From CAZLBC01 sp964557575 (GTDB lineage: Bacteria; Planctomycetota; Phycisphaerae; SM23-33), in assembly GCA_964557575.1 (NCBI GenBank), contig CAZLBC010000091.1, positions 1-18,355 of the forward strand: a stretch of DNA of 18,355 nt, given 5' to 3'. The position numbers and the translations under genes were made by a program. Below, piece after piece: positions 8,307 to 15,887 of the stretch. The notes below the pieces were generated by a model. That model was not told the DNA's origin. It saw nothing but the letters and a program-made list of their open reading frames with translations, and did not search any database. The stretch's first letter is position 1. Each line of letters starts with the position of its first letter.

Positions 8307-10817
8307 TCACAGTCCGATCAGCGCGGCGATCTCGGGGGCGTACTTGACAATCAGCCCGGCGAACACCACGGACACCATGCTCATGAGCTTGATGAGGATA
8401 TTCAAACTCGGCCCGGAGGTATCCTTGAAGGGATCGCCGACCGTATCGCCGGTCACCGCCGCCTTGTGGGCGTCGCTCCCCTTGCCGCCGTACTGCCCGG
8501 TTTCGATATACTTCTTCGCGTTATCCCAGGCGCCGCCCGCGTTGGCCATGAATATCGCCATCGCGAACCCGCACGCCAGTCCCCCGGCGAGCAGGCCCAG
8601 GACGCCCGCCACGCCGAGAACGAGTCCCACCGCGACGGGTATCATCAGGGCGAGCAGGGAGGGAAGCACCATCTCCTTCTGCGCGCCGGCGGTGGATATG
8701 GCCACGCACCGGGCGTAGTCCGGCGTTGCCTCCCCCTTCAGGATGCCCGGAATCTCCTTGAACTGCCGCCGGACCTCCCGGACCATCGCCATCGCGGCGC
8801 GGCCGACCGCCTTCATCGTCAGCGAGCTGAAGAGGAACACCAGGAGCACCCCGGAGAATATGCCGCAGATCACCTTGGGATTCATGAGGTTGACGCCGTA
8901 GAAATCCATGAACTGCCGCAGCGAGGCCTTCCTGGTAGAAACAACCGGATGCCGGTGACCGTCGCGCGTTACGGAGAATACGTTGTTTTCGTCGTCCGGG
9001 TTCTCTATGCCCGCCGGCGACGGCATCGTCGCCCCCCGGGCGAGATCGGCGGGAAGCGTCTTGGAAAGATCCATCCACGCGGTCACTTCCTTCTTCCCGG
9101 ACTTCTTCTTCTCGGCACCGGGAACGACGCCCGCCCATTTGCCGTGTCCCATGTAGATGATCCGGCCGTCGGCGATATCCTCGTTCGCGACAACCTCCTC
9201 GGCCTGACGGTTCTGCCCGACGCGGACCTCCTCGACGTACGCCGCCAGGAGGGCCAGTGCCGTCAGCGCCGCCGAGCCGATCGCGAAGCCCTTGCCCATC
9301 GCGGCGGTGGTGTTGCCCAGGGAATCCAGGGCGTCGGTCTTTTCCCTGACGGAGGGGTCCTGCTCGGTCATCTCGGCGTTGCCGCCGGCGTTGTCGGCGA
9401 TCGGGCCGTACGCGTCGGTCGCCAGCGTGATGCCCAGCGTCGCCAGGAGCGAGACGGCGGCGATGCCCACCCCGTAGAGCCCCAGCAGCGGTTCGGCGTC
9501 CCCTCCGGCGAAGGTGTAGGCCAGGACGATCGCCACGATCACCGTCAGCAGGCTCAGCCAGGTCGACTTCAATCCCTCCGCAAGGCCGGCGATGATGACC
9601 GTGGCATGGCCGGTCTGGGCATTCTCCGCAACATACTGCGTCGGCTTGTAATCGTAGCTGGTATAGTACTCGGTGGCCTTGCCGATAATCAGGCCGGCGA
9701 TCATACCGACGCAGATCGCGCCGAAGATCCCCAGCCAGCTGACGCCCTCGATGCCGCCGAGGAGGTAGTAACAGACGCCCAGTGCGGCGACGAGAATCAA
9801 CACGCTCGAGCCGATGACCCCCCGCAGCAGCGCCCCCATCAACTGCTTCATGCTCGCCCCCTCCTTGGTCTTCACCATGAAGATGCCCACGATCGACAGG
9901 AAGATCCCCACCCCGGCCAGCACCATCGGCGCCGCCACCATCCGCATCGAGGCATCCAGGCTGTGTTCCTCCGCGATACCGAGCGCGTTGACGGCGGAGA
10001 CGCCCAGCGCGGCCGTCGCGAGAATAGAACCGCAATACGACTCGTAGAGATCGGCCCCCATGCCGGCGACGTCGCCGACATTGTCGCCGACGTTATCGGC
10101 TATGGTCGCCGGGTTGCGGGGATCGTCCTCGGGAATGCCGGCCTCGACCTTGCCGACCAGGTCGGCCCCGACATCGGCCGCCTTCGTGTAGATACCCCCG
10201 CCGACGCGCGCGAACAGCGCCTGGCTGGAGGCACCCATCCCGAAGGTCAGCATGACGACGGTCATCTCGGTGAGATCCATGTCGGTAAAGTAATTCAGGG
10301 CGATGAACCAGCCACAGATATCGAGCAGGCCGAAGCCGACGACGACCAGTCCCATGACCGCGCCCGCCCGGAAGGCCACGGTCAGCCCGCGGTTCAGGCT
10401 TTCCTTGGCACCCTGGGTGGTCCGGTTCGACGCGAGGGTCGCGGTCTTCATCCCCAGGTAACCGCACAGGCCGGAGAAGAAGCCGCCGGTGAGGAAGGCC
10501 GCGAACACGATCTCGTGCTGGACGTGGAAGACCCACCCCATCAGGAACAGGATCGCCGACACGATGACGAAAAAGATCGCCACCACCCCGTACTGCCGCT
10601 TCAGGTAGGCCATCGCACCGGCGGTGACGTGACCTGCAATTTCCTGCATCTTCTGGTCGCCGGGATTCGCCGCCCTGACCTGCAGGTAAAACACCAGGGC
10701 GAATACGAGTCCCAGGACGGCCATCGCGGGCGCGATCCACCAGATCGAGGGAATAGCGCTCAAGCGTGACATGTCGGCGATCAACAGGGCGGCTTCGTTT
10801 ACTGCGGTTGCTTCCAT
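8307..10817 (-). CDS. hppA: K+-dependent membrane-bound pyrophosphatase
   Basis: This integral-membrane pump couples pyrophosphate hydrolysis to Na+ and/or H+ export. The catalytic loop 'DDPRNPATIADNVGDNVGD' (231-249) and 'DAYGPIADNAGGNAEM' (468-483) are intact, and there are about 16 hydrophobic segments. 'GNTTAAMGKGFAIGSA' has Ala505 and Gly508, the K+-dependent signature (K+-independent enzymes have Lys and Thr). Glu259 in 'ADLYESY' sits where Na+-transporting members carry their gate glutamate, so I infer Na+ or Na+/H+ transport. At 836 residues it is longer than the usual 660-770. The excess is a hydrophilic insertion at about 528-640, lysine-rich near 570-576, between two membrane helices. 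GAGGAA lies 7 nt before the ATG. Confidence 0.96.
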   Translation of the reverse strand: MEATAVNEAALLIADMSRLSAIPSIWWIAPAMAVLGLVFALVFYLQVRAANPGDQKMQEIAGHVTAGAMAYLKRQYGVVAIFFVIVSAILFLMGWVFHVQHEIVFAAFLTGGFFSGLCGYLGMKTATLASNRTTQGAKESLNRGLTVAFRAGAVMGLVVVGFGLLDICGWFIALNYFTDMDLTEMTVVMLTFGMGASSQALFARVGGGIYTKAADVGADLVGKVEAGIPEDDPRNPATIADNVGDNVGDVAGMGADLYESYCGSILATAALGVSAVNALGIAEEHSLDASMRMVAAPMVLAGVGIFLSIVGIFMVKTKEGASMKQLMGALLRGVIGSSVLILVAALGVCYYLLGGIEGVSWLGIFGAICVGMIAGLIIGKATEYYTSYDYKPTQYVAENAQTGHATVIIAGLAEGLKSTWLSLLTVIVAIVLAYTFAGGDAEPLLGLYGVGIAAVSLLATLGITLATDAYGPIADNAGGNAEMTEQDPSVREKTDALDSLGNTTAAMGKGFAIGSAALTALALLAAYVEEVRVGQNRQAEEVVANEDIADGRIIYMGHGKWAGVVPGAEKKKSGKKEVTAWMDLSKTLPADLARGATMPSPAGIENPDDENNVFSVTRDGHRHPVVSTRKASLRQFMDFYGVNLMNPKVICGIFSGVLLVFLFSSLTMKAVGRAAMAMVREVRRQFKEIPGILKGEATPDYARCVAISTAGAQKEMVLPSLLALMIPVAVGLVLGVAGVLGLLAGGLACGFAMAIFMANAGGAWDNAKKYIETGQYGGKGSDAHKAAVTGDTVGDPFKDTSGPSLNILIKLMSMVSVVFAGLIVKYAPEIAALIGL

Positions 10818-10834
10818 TGCTGAGTTCCTCGCTT

Positions 10835-10846
10835 ACAGTAGACTGT
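10835..10846. promoter_or_regulatory. Short inverted repeat before hppA
   Basis: ACAGT and ACTGT are separated by two bases, 18-29 nt upstream of the hppA start codon. It could be a small operator or a weak hairpin in the leader. No promoter of clear quality was found in the 156-nt gap between rpsU and hppA, so hppA may be read from the rpsU promoter. Confidence 0.25.
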
Positions 10847-10973
10847 CATTTCAAATAAGGACGGGTCACATCCATGCGGCATATACTGGAAAAGTGACCG
10901 ACGCGGACGGGGCTTCAATCCGTGGGGCGTGCGGCACGCGAACGTATGCCGCGCCGTGACGGCCGCGCCGGTC

Positions 10974-11156
10974 TCACTTGGTTTTCTGCGTTCTCTTGAT
11001 GCTCTTGCGCAACGCCCGCCGGCGCCGCTCGGAGGGTTTCTCGTAGTAGCTGTTGCGCTTGATATCCTTCGTGAGGCCCTCTTTCTCACAGGCCTTCTTG
11101 AATCGCTTTATCATCTGGTTTACAGATTCTTTACCGCGTGCCTTGATCCTAATCAT
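10974..11156 (-). CDS. rpsU: 30S ribosomal protein bS21
   Basis: This small, very basic 60-residue protein belongs to the S21 family of the 30S subunit platform, near the anti-Shine-Dalgarno end of 16S rRNA. The N-terminal 'VNQMIKRFKKACEKEGL' and central 'IKRNSYYEKPSERRRRAL' are diagnostic. The frame is open for 70 codons further upstream, but conservation begins exactly at MIRIKARGKE. An AGGA lies about 15 nt before this ATG, farther than ideal, so initiation may be weak or helped by leader structure. The gene is followed by hppA on the same strand after 156 nt. Confidence 0.95.
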   Translation of the reverse strand: MIRIKARGKESVNQMIKRFKKACEKEGLTKDIKRNSYYEKPSERRRRALRKSIKRTQKTK

Positions 11157-11202
11157 TCCGGTTTCACTGGTCCTTTCTGTAGTACGACCTCTGTGATGCC
11201 GC

Positions 11203-11220
11203 GTGCGGGTACACACGCAC
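11203..11220 (-). promoter_or_regulatory. Hairpin in rpsU leader
   Basis: GTGCG (11203-11207) pairs with CGCAC (11216-11220) around an 8-nt loop. The hairpin lies about 45-65 nt upstream of the rpsU start, inside the predicted transcript leader. A role in regulating S21 synthesis is possible but is inference only. Confidence 0.3.
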
Positions 11221-11287
11221 AGGCATAACACAATGCCCGGCCCCGCGGGCGCGACAGTCGGCACCACGGGCCGGAAAAAGCCCGCGT

Positions 11288-11315
11288 ATTCTATTTGATG
11301 CTGTCCATTTATCAA
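11288..11315 (-). promoter_or_regulatory. Predicted sigma-70-like promoter for rpsU
   Basis: Read leftwards, TTGATA (complement of 11310-11315) is followed after 16 bp by TAGAAT (complement of 11288-11293). Each matches the consensus hexamer at five of six positions. Transcription would start near 11281, giving an rpsU leader of about 125 nt. Confidence 0.5.
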
Positions 11316-11378
11316 GGGATTATCCCCGTTTTTGCCCCCGTTCCTTGCTTTCACCGGCACCAGCATGCACGTATCTCA

Positions 11379-11408
11379 TTGTATTACTGGATTATGATCG
11401 CTTAGAAT
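11379..11408 (+). promoter_or_regulatory. Predicted promoter for Gfo/Idh/MocA gene
   Basis: TTGTAT (11379-11384) and TAGAAT (11403-11408) are separated by 18 bp. They lie about 80 nt before the oxidoreductase start and are divergent from the rpsU promoter. Confidence 0.4.
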
Positions 11409-11488
11409 AACGCCCGGCGTATCTGGCCGTACCCATGAATGCGCCGTCGACAGCGACCGCGAAAAAAACGGCACAAGGAGAACACGAC

Positions 11489-12931
11489 ATGCAACATCTG
11501 ACGACTTCCCGACGCACATTCATGAAAAACAGCGGTGCCGCGACCGCCGCGATCGTGGTTCCGGCCCACATCGTGGGCAGAGACCCGGCACGGACCGCGC
11601 CGAGCAACACGGTCGGCGTCGCCTGCATCGGCTGCGGCGGCAAGGGCGGCAGCGACACCCGGAACGCCGACAAGGCCGGGGGGACAATCGTGGCCCTCGC
11701 CGACCCGGACACCAAGCGGGCGAAGGGGAATTTCAAAAAGTACGGTGACGCGAAGAAGTACAAGGACTACCGGAAGATGCTCGACGAAATGGACCGGGAC
11801 ATCGACGCCGTGACCGTCTCCACGCCCGACCACAGCCACTTCCCGGCGGCGTACAAGGCCATGATGATGGGCAAGCACGCCTTCGTGCAGAAACCCATCA
11901 CCCACACGGTCTGGGAGGCCCGGAAGCTGACCGAGATCGCCGCCGAAAAGAAACTCGCCACCCAGATGGGCAACCAGGGGTCCGCCGGCCGGGAACGGCG
12001 CCTGATCCGCGAGTGGATCGAGACCGGGTGTATCGGCGACGTGACGGAAGTCATCTACTGGACCAACCGGCCGATCTGGCCCCAGGGCATAGCCGAACCC
12101 CTGCCCAAGCAGGACGTCCCCGGGCACCTGGACTGGGACCTGTGGCTCGGCCCCGCGCCGGTCCGCGATTACAACACGGGATACTGCCCGTTCAAGTGGC
12201 GCGGCTGGTGGGACTTCGGGTGCGGGGCGCTCGGCGACATGGCCTGCCATTTCATGGACGCGGCCTTCTGGTCGCTGGACCTGCGCTACCCGACGAGCGT
12301 GGAAGCCCGAAGTTCCGGCATCAACGACCAGACCGCTCCGCAGTGGTCGGTGGTCACCTACCGGTTCCCCGAGCGGGTCGTCGGCAGCGACATGCGGTTC
12401 ATCAAGGAGGGGGTGACGCCCACGCCGAAACGGAAGGTCCCGCCGGTCACGGTCACCTGGTATGACGGCATCACGCAGTACAAGGACGGTATTCCCCGCA
12501 GCGCGGGCGCCGCGGTTCCCCGTCCCGCGGAACTCGAAGAGGGCCGTAAACTGGCCGAGGGCAAAAACGGCCAGCTCATCATCGGCACCAGGGCCACCAT
12601 CATGGCGGGCACCTACGGCGGCGGCTGCCGGATTATCCCCGAGGCCAAAATGAAGGACGTCGGCAGGCCCAGGGAAATATACAAGCGGTCCATCGGTCAC
12701 GTGAAGGAATGGATCGAGGCTATCAAGGGCAACGCGCAGGTGCCGAGTTCCAATTTCGACATCGCCGGGCCGCTCAGCGAGATGGTCCTGATGGGCAACC
12801 TCGCGGTCCGCACCGGCAAGAAGGTCGCGTGGGACGGCAAGAACATGAAATGCACCAACAACGTCGCCGGGGCCAACGACCTGGTGACCAAGGAATACCG
12901 GAAGGGCTGGCGGCCCGCGGACCTGGCATAG
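11489..12931 (+). CDS. Tat-exported Gfo/Idh/MocA family oxidoreductase
   Basis: This 480-residue NAD(P)-dependent oxidoreductase probably oxidises or epimerises a sugar or sugar derivative; the substrate cannot be told from sequence. The twin-arginine signal 'TSRRTFMKNSGAATAA' (Arg8, Arg9) indicates folded export to the periplasm. 'GVACIGCGGKGG' (43-54) is the dinucleotide-binding loop, followed by 'STPDHSHFPAA' (111-121). 'VQKPITHT' (133-140) holds the catalytic-region lysine, with Gln in place of the common Glu of EKP. 'WDFGCGALGDMACHFMDAAFW' begins at residue 241 and is typical of the exported PVC-group subfamily. I chose the ATG at 11489 because AAGGAG lies 8 nt upstream; the frame is open for 18 codons before it. 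The gene stands alone with its own promoter and terminator. Confidence 0.93.
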   Translation: MQHLTTSRRTFMKNSGAATAAIVVPAHIVGRDPARTAPSNTVGVACIGCGGKGGSDTRNADKAGGTIVALADPDTKRAKGNFKKYGDAKKYKDYRKMLDEMDRDIDAVTVSTPDHSHFPAAYKAMMMGKHAFVQKPITHTVWEARKLTEIAAEKKLATQMGNQGSAGRERRLIREWIETGCIGDVTEVIYWTNRPIWPQGIAEPLPKQDVPGHLDWDLWLGPAPVRDYNTGYCPFKWRGWWDFGCGALGDMACHFMDAAFWSLDLRYPTSVEARSSGINDQTAPQWSVVTYRFPERVVGSDMRFIKEGVTPTPKRKVPPVTVTWYDGITQYKDGIPRSAGAAVPRPAELEEGRKLAEGKNGQLIIGTRATIMAGTYGGGCRIIPEAKMKDVGRPREIYKRSIGHVKEWIEAIKGNAQVPSSNFDIAGPLSEMVLMGNLAVRTGKKVAWDGKNMKCTNNVAGANDLVTKEYRKGWRPADLA

Positions 12932-13003
12932 CCGCAGCGGTTTTCAAACAATGGTCGTCGTGCACACCGGGCGGGCCCGCCGACAGTCGGGAGCTTTCAC
13001 ACC

Positions 13004-13039
13004 GGGCGGCGGCGCGTTTCGCCGCCGCCCGTTTTTTTT
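13004..13039 (+). terminator. Rho-independent terminator of oxidoreductase gene
   Basis: GGGCGGCGGCG (13004-13014) pairs perfectly with CGCCGCCGCCC (13020-13030) around the loop CGTTT. After one G there are eight T residues. It lies 72 nt after the oxidoreductase stop and touches the stop codon of the convergent RACo-like gene. The T-run is on the plus strand only, so it is not a standard terminator for the opposite gene. Confidence 0.92.
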
Positions 13040-14700
13040 CAGGGAAAGATCATCGCCTCGGCAAACGCCGCCTGAAAATCCGGATCGGCGGAAAGATCGA
13101 CGTGTTCCGCCCGCCGCGCGGCCGCGGCCGCCCGCTGTCGCTCGGTCGACGACATGAGGACGCGCGCGGCCCCGTGCAGCGACAGGTTCCCCACGTATCG
13201 CACGCTCTCGCCGGGTATGCCGGGCGGTATCAGGCCGATGCGGAACGCACTCCGGCGCCGGATGAACCCGCCGAATCCCCCGGCCAGCATGAAATCGCCG
13301 ATATCCGCTGCGTTGAGACCCGCACGCTGAAGCAGCCGGCCGATCCCGGCCCGCAGGGCGCCGGCGGCGAGCTGCAGTTCCCGGACATCCCGCGACGTGA
13401 TCGACAGGACCGCGTCGCCGTTTTCGTGCAGAACAAATGAACGGTCGCCGGCCGGGTCGCGCCTGATGCGGGAGAGCACGGCACCGGGAAGATCGCCGGC
13501 CTCGTCACGATCGAGCATGCGCCCGGACCGGTCGACGATACCCAGGTCCAGGAGCACGGCGAGCAGGTCGATCAACCCGCTGCCGCAGACACCCGTCGGC
13601 GCGCCGCCCCCGATCACGGTCAGCACCACGCCGCGCTCGTCCCGGTCGTCGAACACCACCTTTTCCACCGCGCCGGGAACCGCCCGCGTTCCGCAGGAGA
13701 TGCGTGCCCCCTCCAGGGCGGGTCCGGCCGCGGTCGAGGCCGCGCACAAGCTCTCCCCGCAGGAGAGGACGATTTCCCCGTTGGTACCGATATCCATCAT
13801 CATCCGCGGGCCGCCGGCGACGTCGAGCGCCGTGGCGATGATGCCGCCGACCGTGTCGCCGCCGACAAAACCCCCGATCACCGGCATGACCCATCCCGCG
13901 GCTGCGGGGATTGCTTTCAGTCCCAGTTCGTCGGTCCGGATCGAAAGCGGATCGCAGGTCCGGGGACGGAAGGGAAGCCGCGCGAGCCCGGACAGGTCGC
14001 ATCCGCACAACAGATGCTGCATCGTGGTGTTTCCGGAAAACGTCACCCCCCGCACCGATGCCGGTTTTTCGGCCGCGGTTGCCAGCAATGAGGCAATCAG
14101 CTCATCGACCCCCTCGAGGACCGCGGCCTTGAGCATGTCGCCCCCGTCGCCGCGTTCGTCCGCCAGCTTGATGCGGGATATCACGTCGTCCCCGAACTGA
14201 ATCTGGGGATTTGCCCGGCTCTCCACCGCGCGGCTCCGCCCCGTGGCGAGATCGTACAACTCCCCGACCAGGGTCGTGGTGCCGATATCCAGTGCGATCC
14301 CCCGGTTTTCGCCTTCGCCGCAGCGGATATCGGCCGGCAGCGGATCGGTGTTCAGGATATCACCGATGTCGCCGCGATCGGCCGCCATCTGCAGACGCCG
14401 GTACAGCAGCGACGTCTCCGGGACTTCCACCACGGCATCGTCCGTTACGTTCGCGCAGCAGGCCAGGCGCCACCCCGCCGCCAGCCGGGATTCATCGAAC
14501 ACCGCCCGGTCGGACGCGGACGGGGCGGGCGCACCCGATGTGAAGCGAACCCGGCACTTCCCGCAGACGCCGCCGCCGCCGCAGGGCGCGTCTATCCGCA
14601 GCCCCGCGCGGTACGCCGCTTCGAGCAGCGTGGCGCCGGACCTGACGGAAATACGCTCTCCGGACGGCAGGAACTCAATGGTTGCGCGGTCGTGATCCAT
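13039..14700 (-). CDS. RACo-like corrinoid-activation protein (2Fe-2S ferredoxin plus ASKHA, DUF4445)
   Basis: Members of this family reduce an oxidised corrinoid protein back to Co(I), using ATP and an iron-sulfur cluster. The 553 residues show an N-terminal ferredoxin domain with cysteines 40, 46 and 49 in 'DAPCGGGGVCGKCRV' and a fourth at 81 or 82, the plant-type 2Fe-2S pattern. A linker follows, then an ASKHA ATPase domain opening with 'GIALDIGTTT' (134-143). 'RANPQIQFGDDVISRI', 'MMDIGTNGEIVL' and 'MLAGGFGGFI' are family hallmarks. No corrinoid protein, methyltransferase or acetyl-CoA synthase gene is adjacent, so its partner must be encoded elsewhere. The gene is divergent from the hydrolase lipoprotein. 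Confidence 0.92.
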   Translation of the reverse strand: MDHDRATIEFLPSGERISVRSGATLLEAAYRAGLRIDAPCGGGGVCGKCRVRFTSGAPAPSASDRAVFDESRLAAGWRLACCANVTDDAVVEVPETSLLYRRLQMAADRGDIGDILNTDPLPADIRCGEGENRGIALDIGTTTLVGELYDLATGRSRAVESRANPQIQFGDDVISRIKLADERGDGGDMLKAAVLEGVDELIASLLATAAEKPASVRGVTFSGNTTMQHLLCGCDLSGLARLPFRPRTCDPLSIRTDELGLKAIPAAAGWVMPVIGGFVGGDTVGGIIATALDVAGGPRMMMDIGTNGEIVLSCGESLCAASTAAGPALEGARISCGTRAVPGAVEKVVFDDRDERGVVLTVIGGGAPTGVCGSGLIDLLAVLLDLGIVDRSGRMLDRDEAGDLPGAVLSRIRRDPAGDRSFVLHENGDAVLSITSRDVRELQLAAGALRAGIGRLLQRAGLNAADIGDFMLAGGFGGFIRRRSAFRIGLIPPGIPGESVRYVGNLSLHGAARVLMSSTERQRAAAAARRAEHVDLSADPDFQAAFAEAMIFP

Positions 14701-14781
14701 GGTGTATCGCCCCGGGGCCGTGCAGCGGCCCGCGCCGGGTGAATATGTGCAAATACCTCTGTTTCATTCAAACAAGGTATG

Positions 14782-14787
14782 TATAAT
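14782..14787 (+). promoter_or_regulatory. Perfect -10 element upstream of hydrolase lipoprotein
   Basis: TATAAT lies about 45 nt before the start codon in the 131-nt divergent gap. No good -35 hexamer is found at the usual distance; GTTTCA (14761-14766) is 15 bp upstream. A TG pair directly precedes the hexamer but is one base too close for a strict extended -10. Confidence 0.35.
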
Positions 14788-14831
14788 AATTCCGGTCAAA
14801 TTACAAGCAACTCATCAACGGACGGAAGATA

Positions 14832-15623
14832 ATGAGTGTTTCAGCATCACTGAGAACGATCGGGCATCCACGGGCGGTGCCCGCACTGGCGGCCCTCCTG
14901 CTCCTCACGGGTTGCGGCATGAACAGCAAGAGCCGGTTCATGGCTTCGACGCGCCGGGAAAACGGCCTGGTCATCATCCTTCCCGGCATCGAGGGGGAAA
15001 GCGGCTTCAACCATAACATCAGGCGCGGGCTTGTCGCCGCCGGCTGTTACCGGGCGCTGCCGATATACAACTGGGGCCTGCCCATACCGGGCGTGGGGCT
15101 GATAGTCAACCAGTCATCGCTGGGCAAAAAGGCGGTGGGCAAGGCGATCGCGAAGGAAATCGAGAGCTACCAGGACAACTATCCCGGGCGGCCGGTCTAC
15201 GTAATCGGCCACAGCGGGGGCGGCGGCATCGCCGTCTTCGTCGCCGAGGGCATGAGCGAAGGCAGAAAACTCGACGGCCTCGTTCTGCTCGCAGCGAGTA
15301 TTTCCAACAACTACAACGTCGGCAAGGCCCTCGCGCACTGCGAGAACGGCATCGTCAACTTCCACAACCCCGGCGATATCGGCCTGCTGGGCGTCGGCAC
15401 CACCATCATCGGCAACGTCGACGGCGGCCACGGTCCGTCGGCGGGACTGACCGGTTTCAAGGTATCCCACCCCAAGCTCTTCCAGATCCGCGTCTCCCGG
15501 ACCATGGCGGGACGCAGCGGCGCGCACGAGGCCACCACCCGGCCCCATTTCGTTTCCCGCCACGTCGCCCCCTGGGTCCTGACATCGAACTGGCCCCCCC
15601 ACCCCTCGCTCGCCGGCAGGTAA
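14832..15623 (+). CDS. Alpha/beta-hydrolase lipoprotein
   Basis: This 263-residue predicted serine hydrolase is anchored by a lipid. The signal peptide ends in the lipobox 'LLTGC' with Cys28, so the mature protein should sit on a membrane facing the periplasm. 'GLVIILPGIEGE' (45-56) resembles the oxyanion-hole strand of alpha/beta hydrolases, and 'VIGHSGGGG' places the nucleophile at Ser128. Asp181 or Asp197 and His239 are candidates for the remaining triad residues, but I cannot assign them firmly. The substrate is unknown; esterase or lipase activity is the generic expectation. GGAAG lies a few bases before the ATG. No similar gene is adjacent, though another lipoprotein gene follows on the same strand after 264 nt. 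Confidence 0.8.
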   Translation: MSVSASLRTIGHPRAVPALAALLLLTGCGMNSKSRFMASTRRENGLVIILPGIEGESGFNHNIRRGLVAAGCYRALPIYNWGLPIPGVGLIVNQSSLGKKAVGKAIAKEIESYQDNYPGRPVYVIGHSGGGGIAVFVAEGMSEGRKLDGLVLLAASISNNYNVGKALAHCENGIVNFHNPGDIGLLGVGTTIIGNVDGGHGPSAGLTGFKVSHPKLFQIRVSRTMAGRSGAHEATTRPHFVSRHVAPWVLTSNWPPHPSLAGR

Positions 15624-15668
15624 CGGTCCGCGTCGCAAAAATAAAATCAGATTACCCCCCGCCGCGGC

Positions 15669-15697
15669 TTGACAGGATCGCGCCCGTGTTGTATGAA
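15669..15697 (+). promoter_or_regulatory. Predicted promoter for unknown lipoprotein gene
   Basis: A perfect TTGACA (15669-15674) is followed after 17 bp by TATGAA (15692-15697), which matches four of six consensus positions. Transcription would start near 15704, leaving a leader of about 185 nt before the next start codon. Confidence 0.5.
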
Positions 15698-15704
15698 ATC
15701 ACTC

Positions 15705-15830
15705 GCCGCGCGTGTAGCGGGGGAACGCCGCGCGGCACTGGGAATGGGCATGACGCCCGAGATCTAATCTGGGAATCGGAACCGCGACAACGGACGTACG
15801 TCGCCGGTAGCGGGTGTTCCGGGACACCGC
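15705..15830 (+). promoter_or_regulatory. Hairpin-rich leader before unknown lipoprotein
   Basis: Four inverted repeats occur in a row. GCCGCGCG (15705-15712) pairs with CGCGCGGC (15729-15736). CCC-G-AGAT (15756-15763) pairs with ATCTGGG (15767-15773). GACGTACGTC (15793-15802) is a perfect palindrome. GCGGGTGT (15810-15817) pairs with ACACCGC (15824-15830), with one bulge. No known riboswitch class is recognised. A leader regulator or small RNA is possible. Confidence 0.35.
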
Positions 15831-15887
15831 CCGGACAATCAAGGAAGATGCGGATGACACTCGTATTGCACACGAGGAAAACGGCAC

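Noticed and set aside
8202..10769. 855-codon open frame on the plus strand opposite hppA
   Set aside because: It is the antisense shadow of a GC-rich gene, rich in Arg, Gly, His and Pro with no family features; hppA motifs on the other strand are unambiguous.
10974..11366. 130-residue version of bS21 with a 70-residue N-terminal extension
   Set aside because: Similarity to S21 begins at MIRIKARGKE (11156); the extension spans the predicted promoter region and looks non-coding.
11402..12700. 432-codon minus-strand open frame opposite the oxidoreductase gene
   Set aside because: Antisense shadow; the plus strand has the Tat signal, the NAD-binding motif, an AAGGAG site and a terminator.
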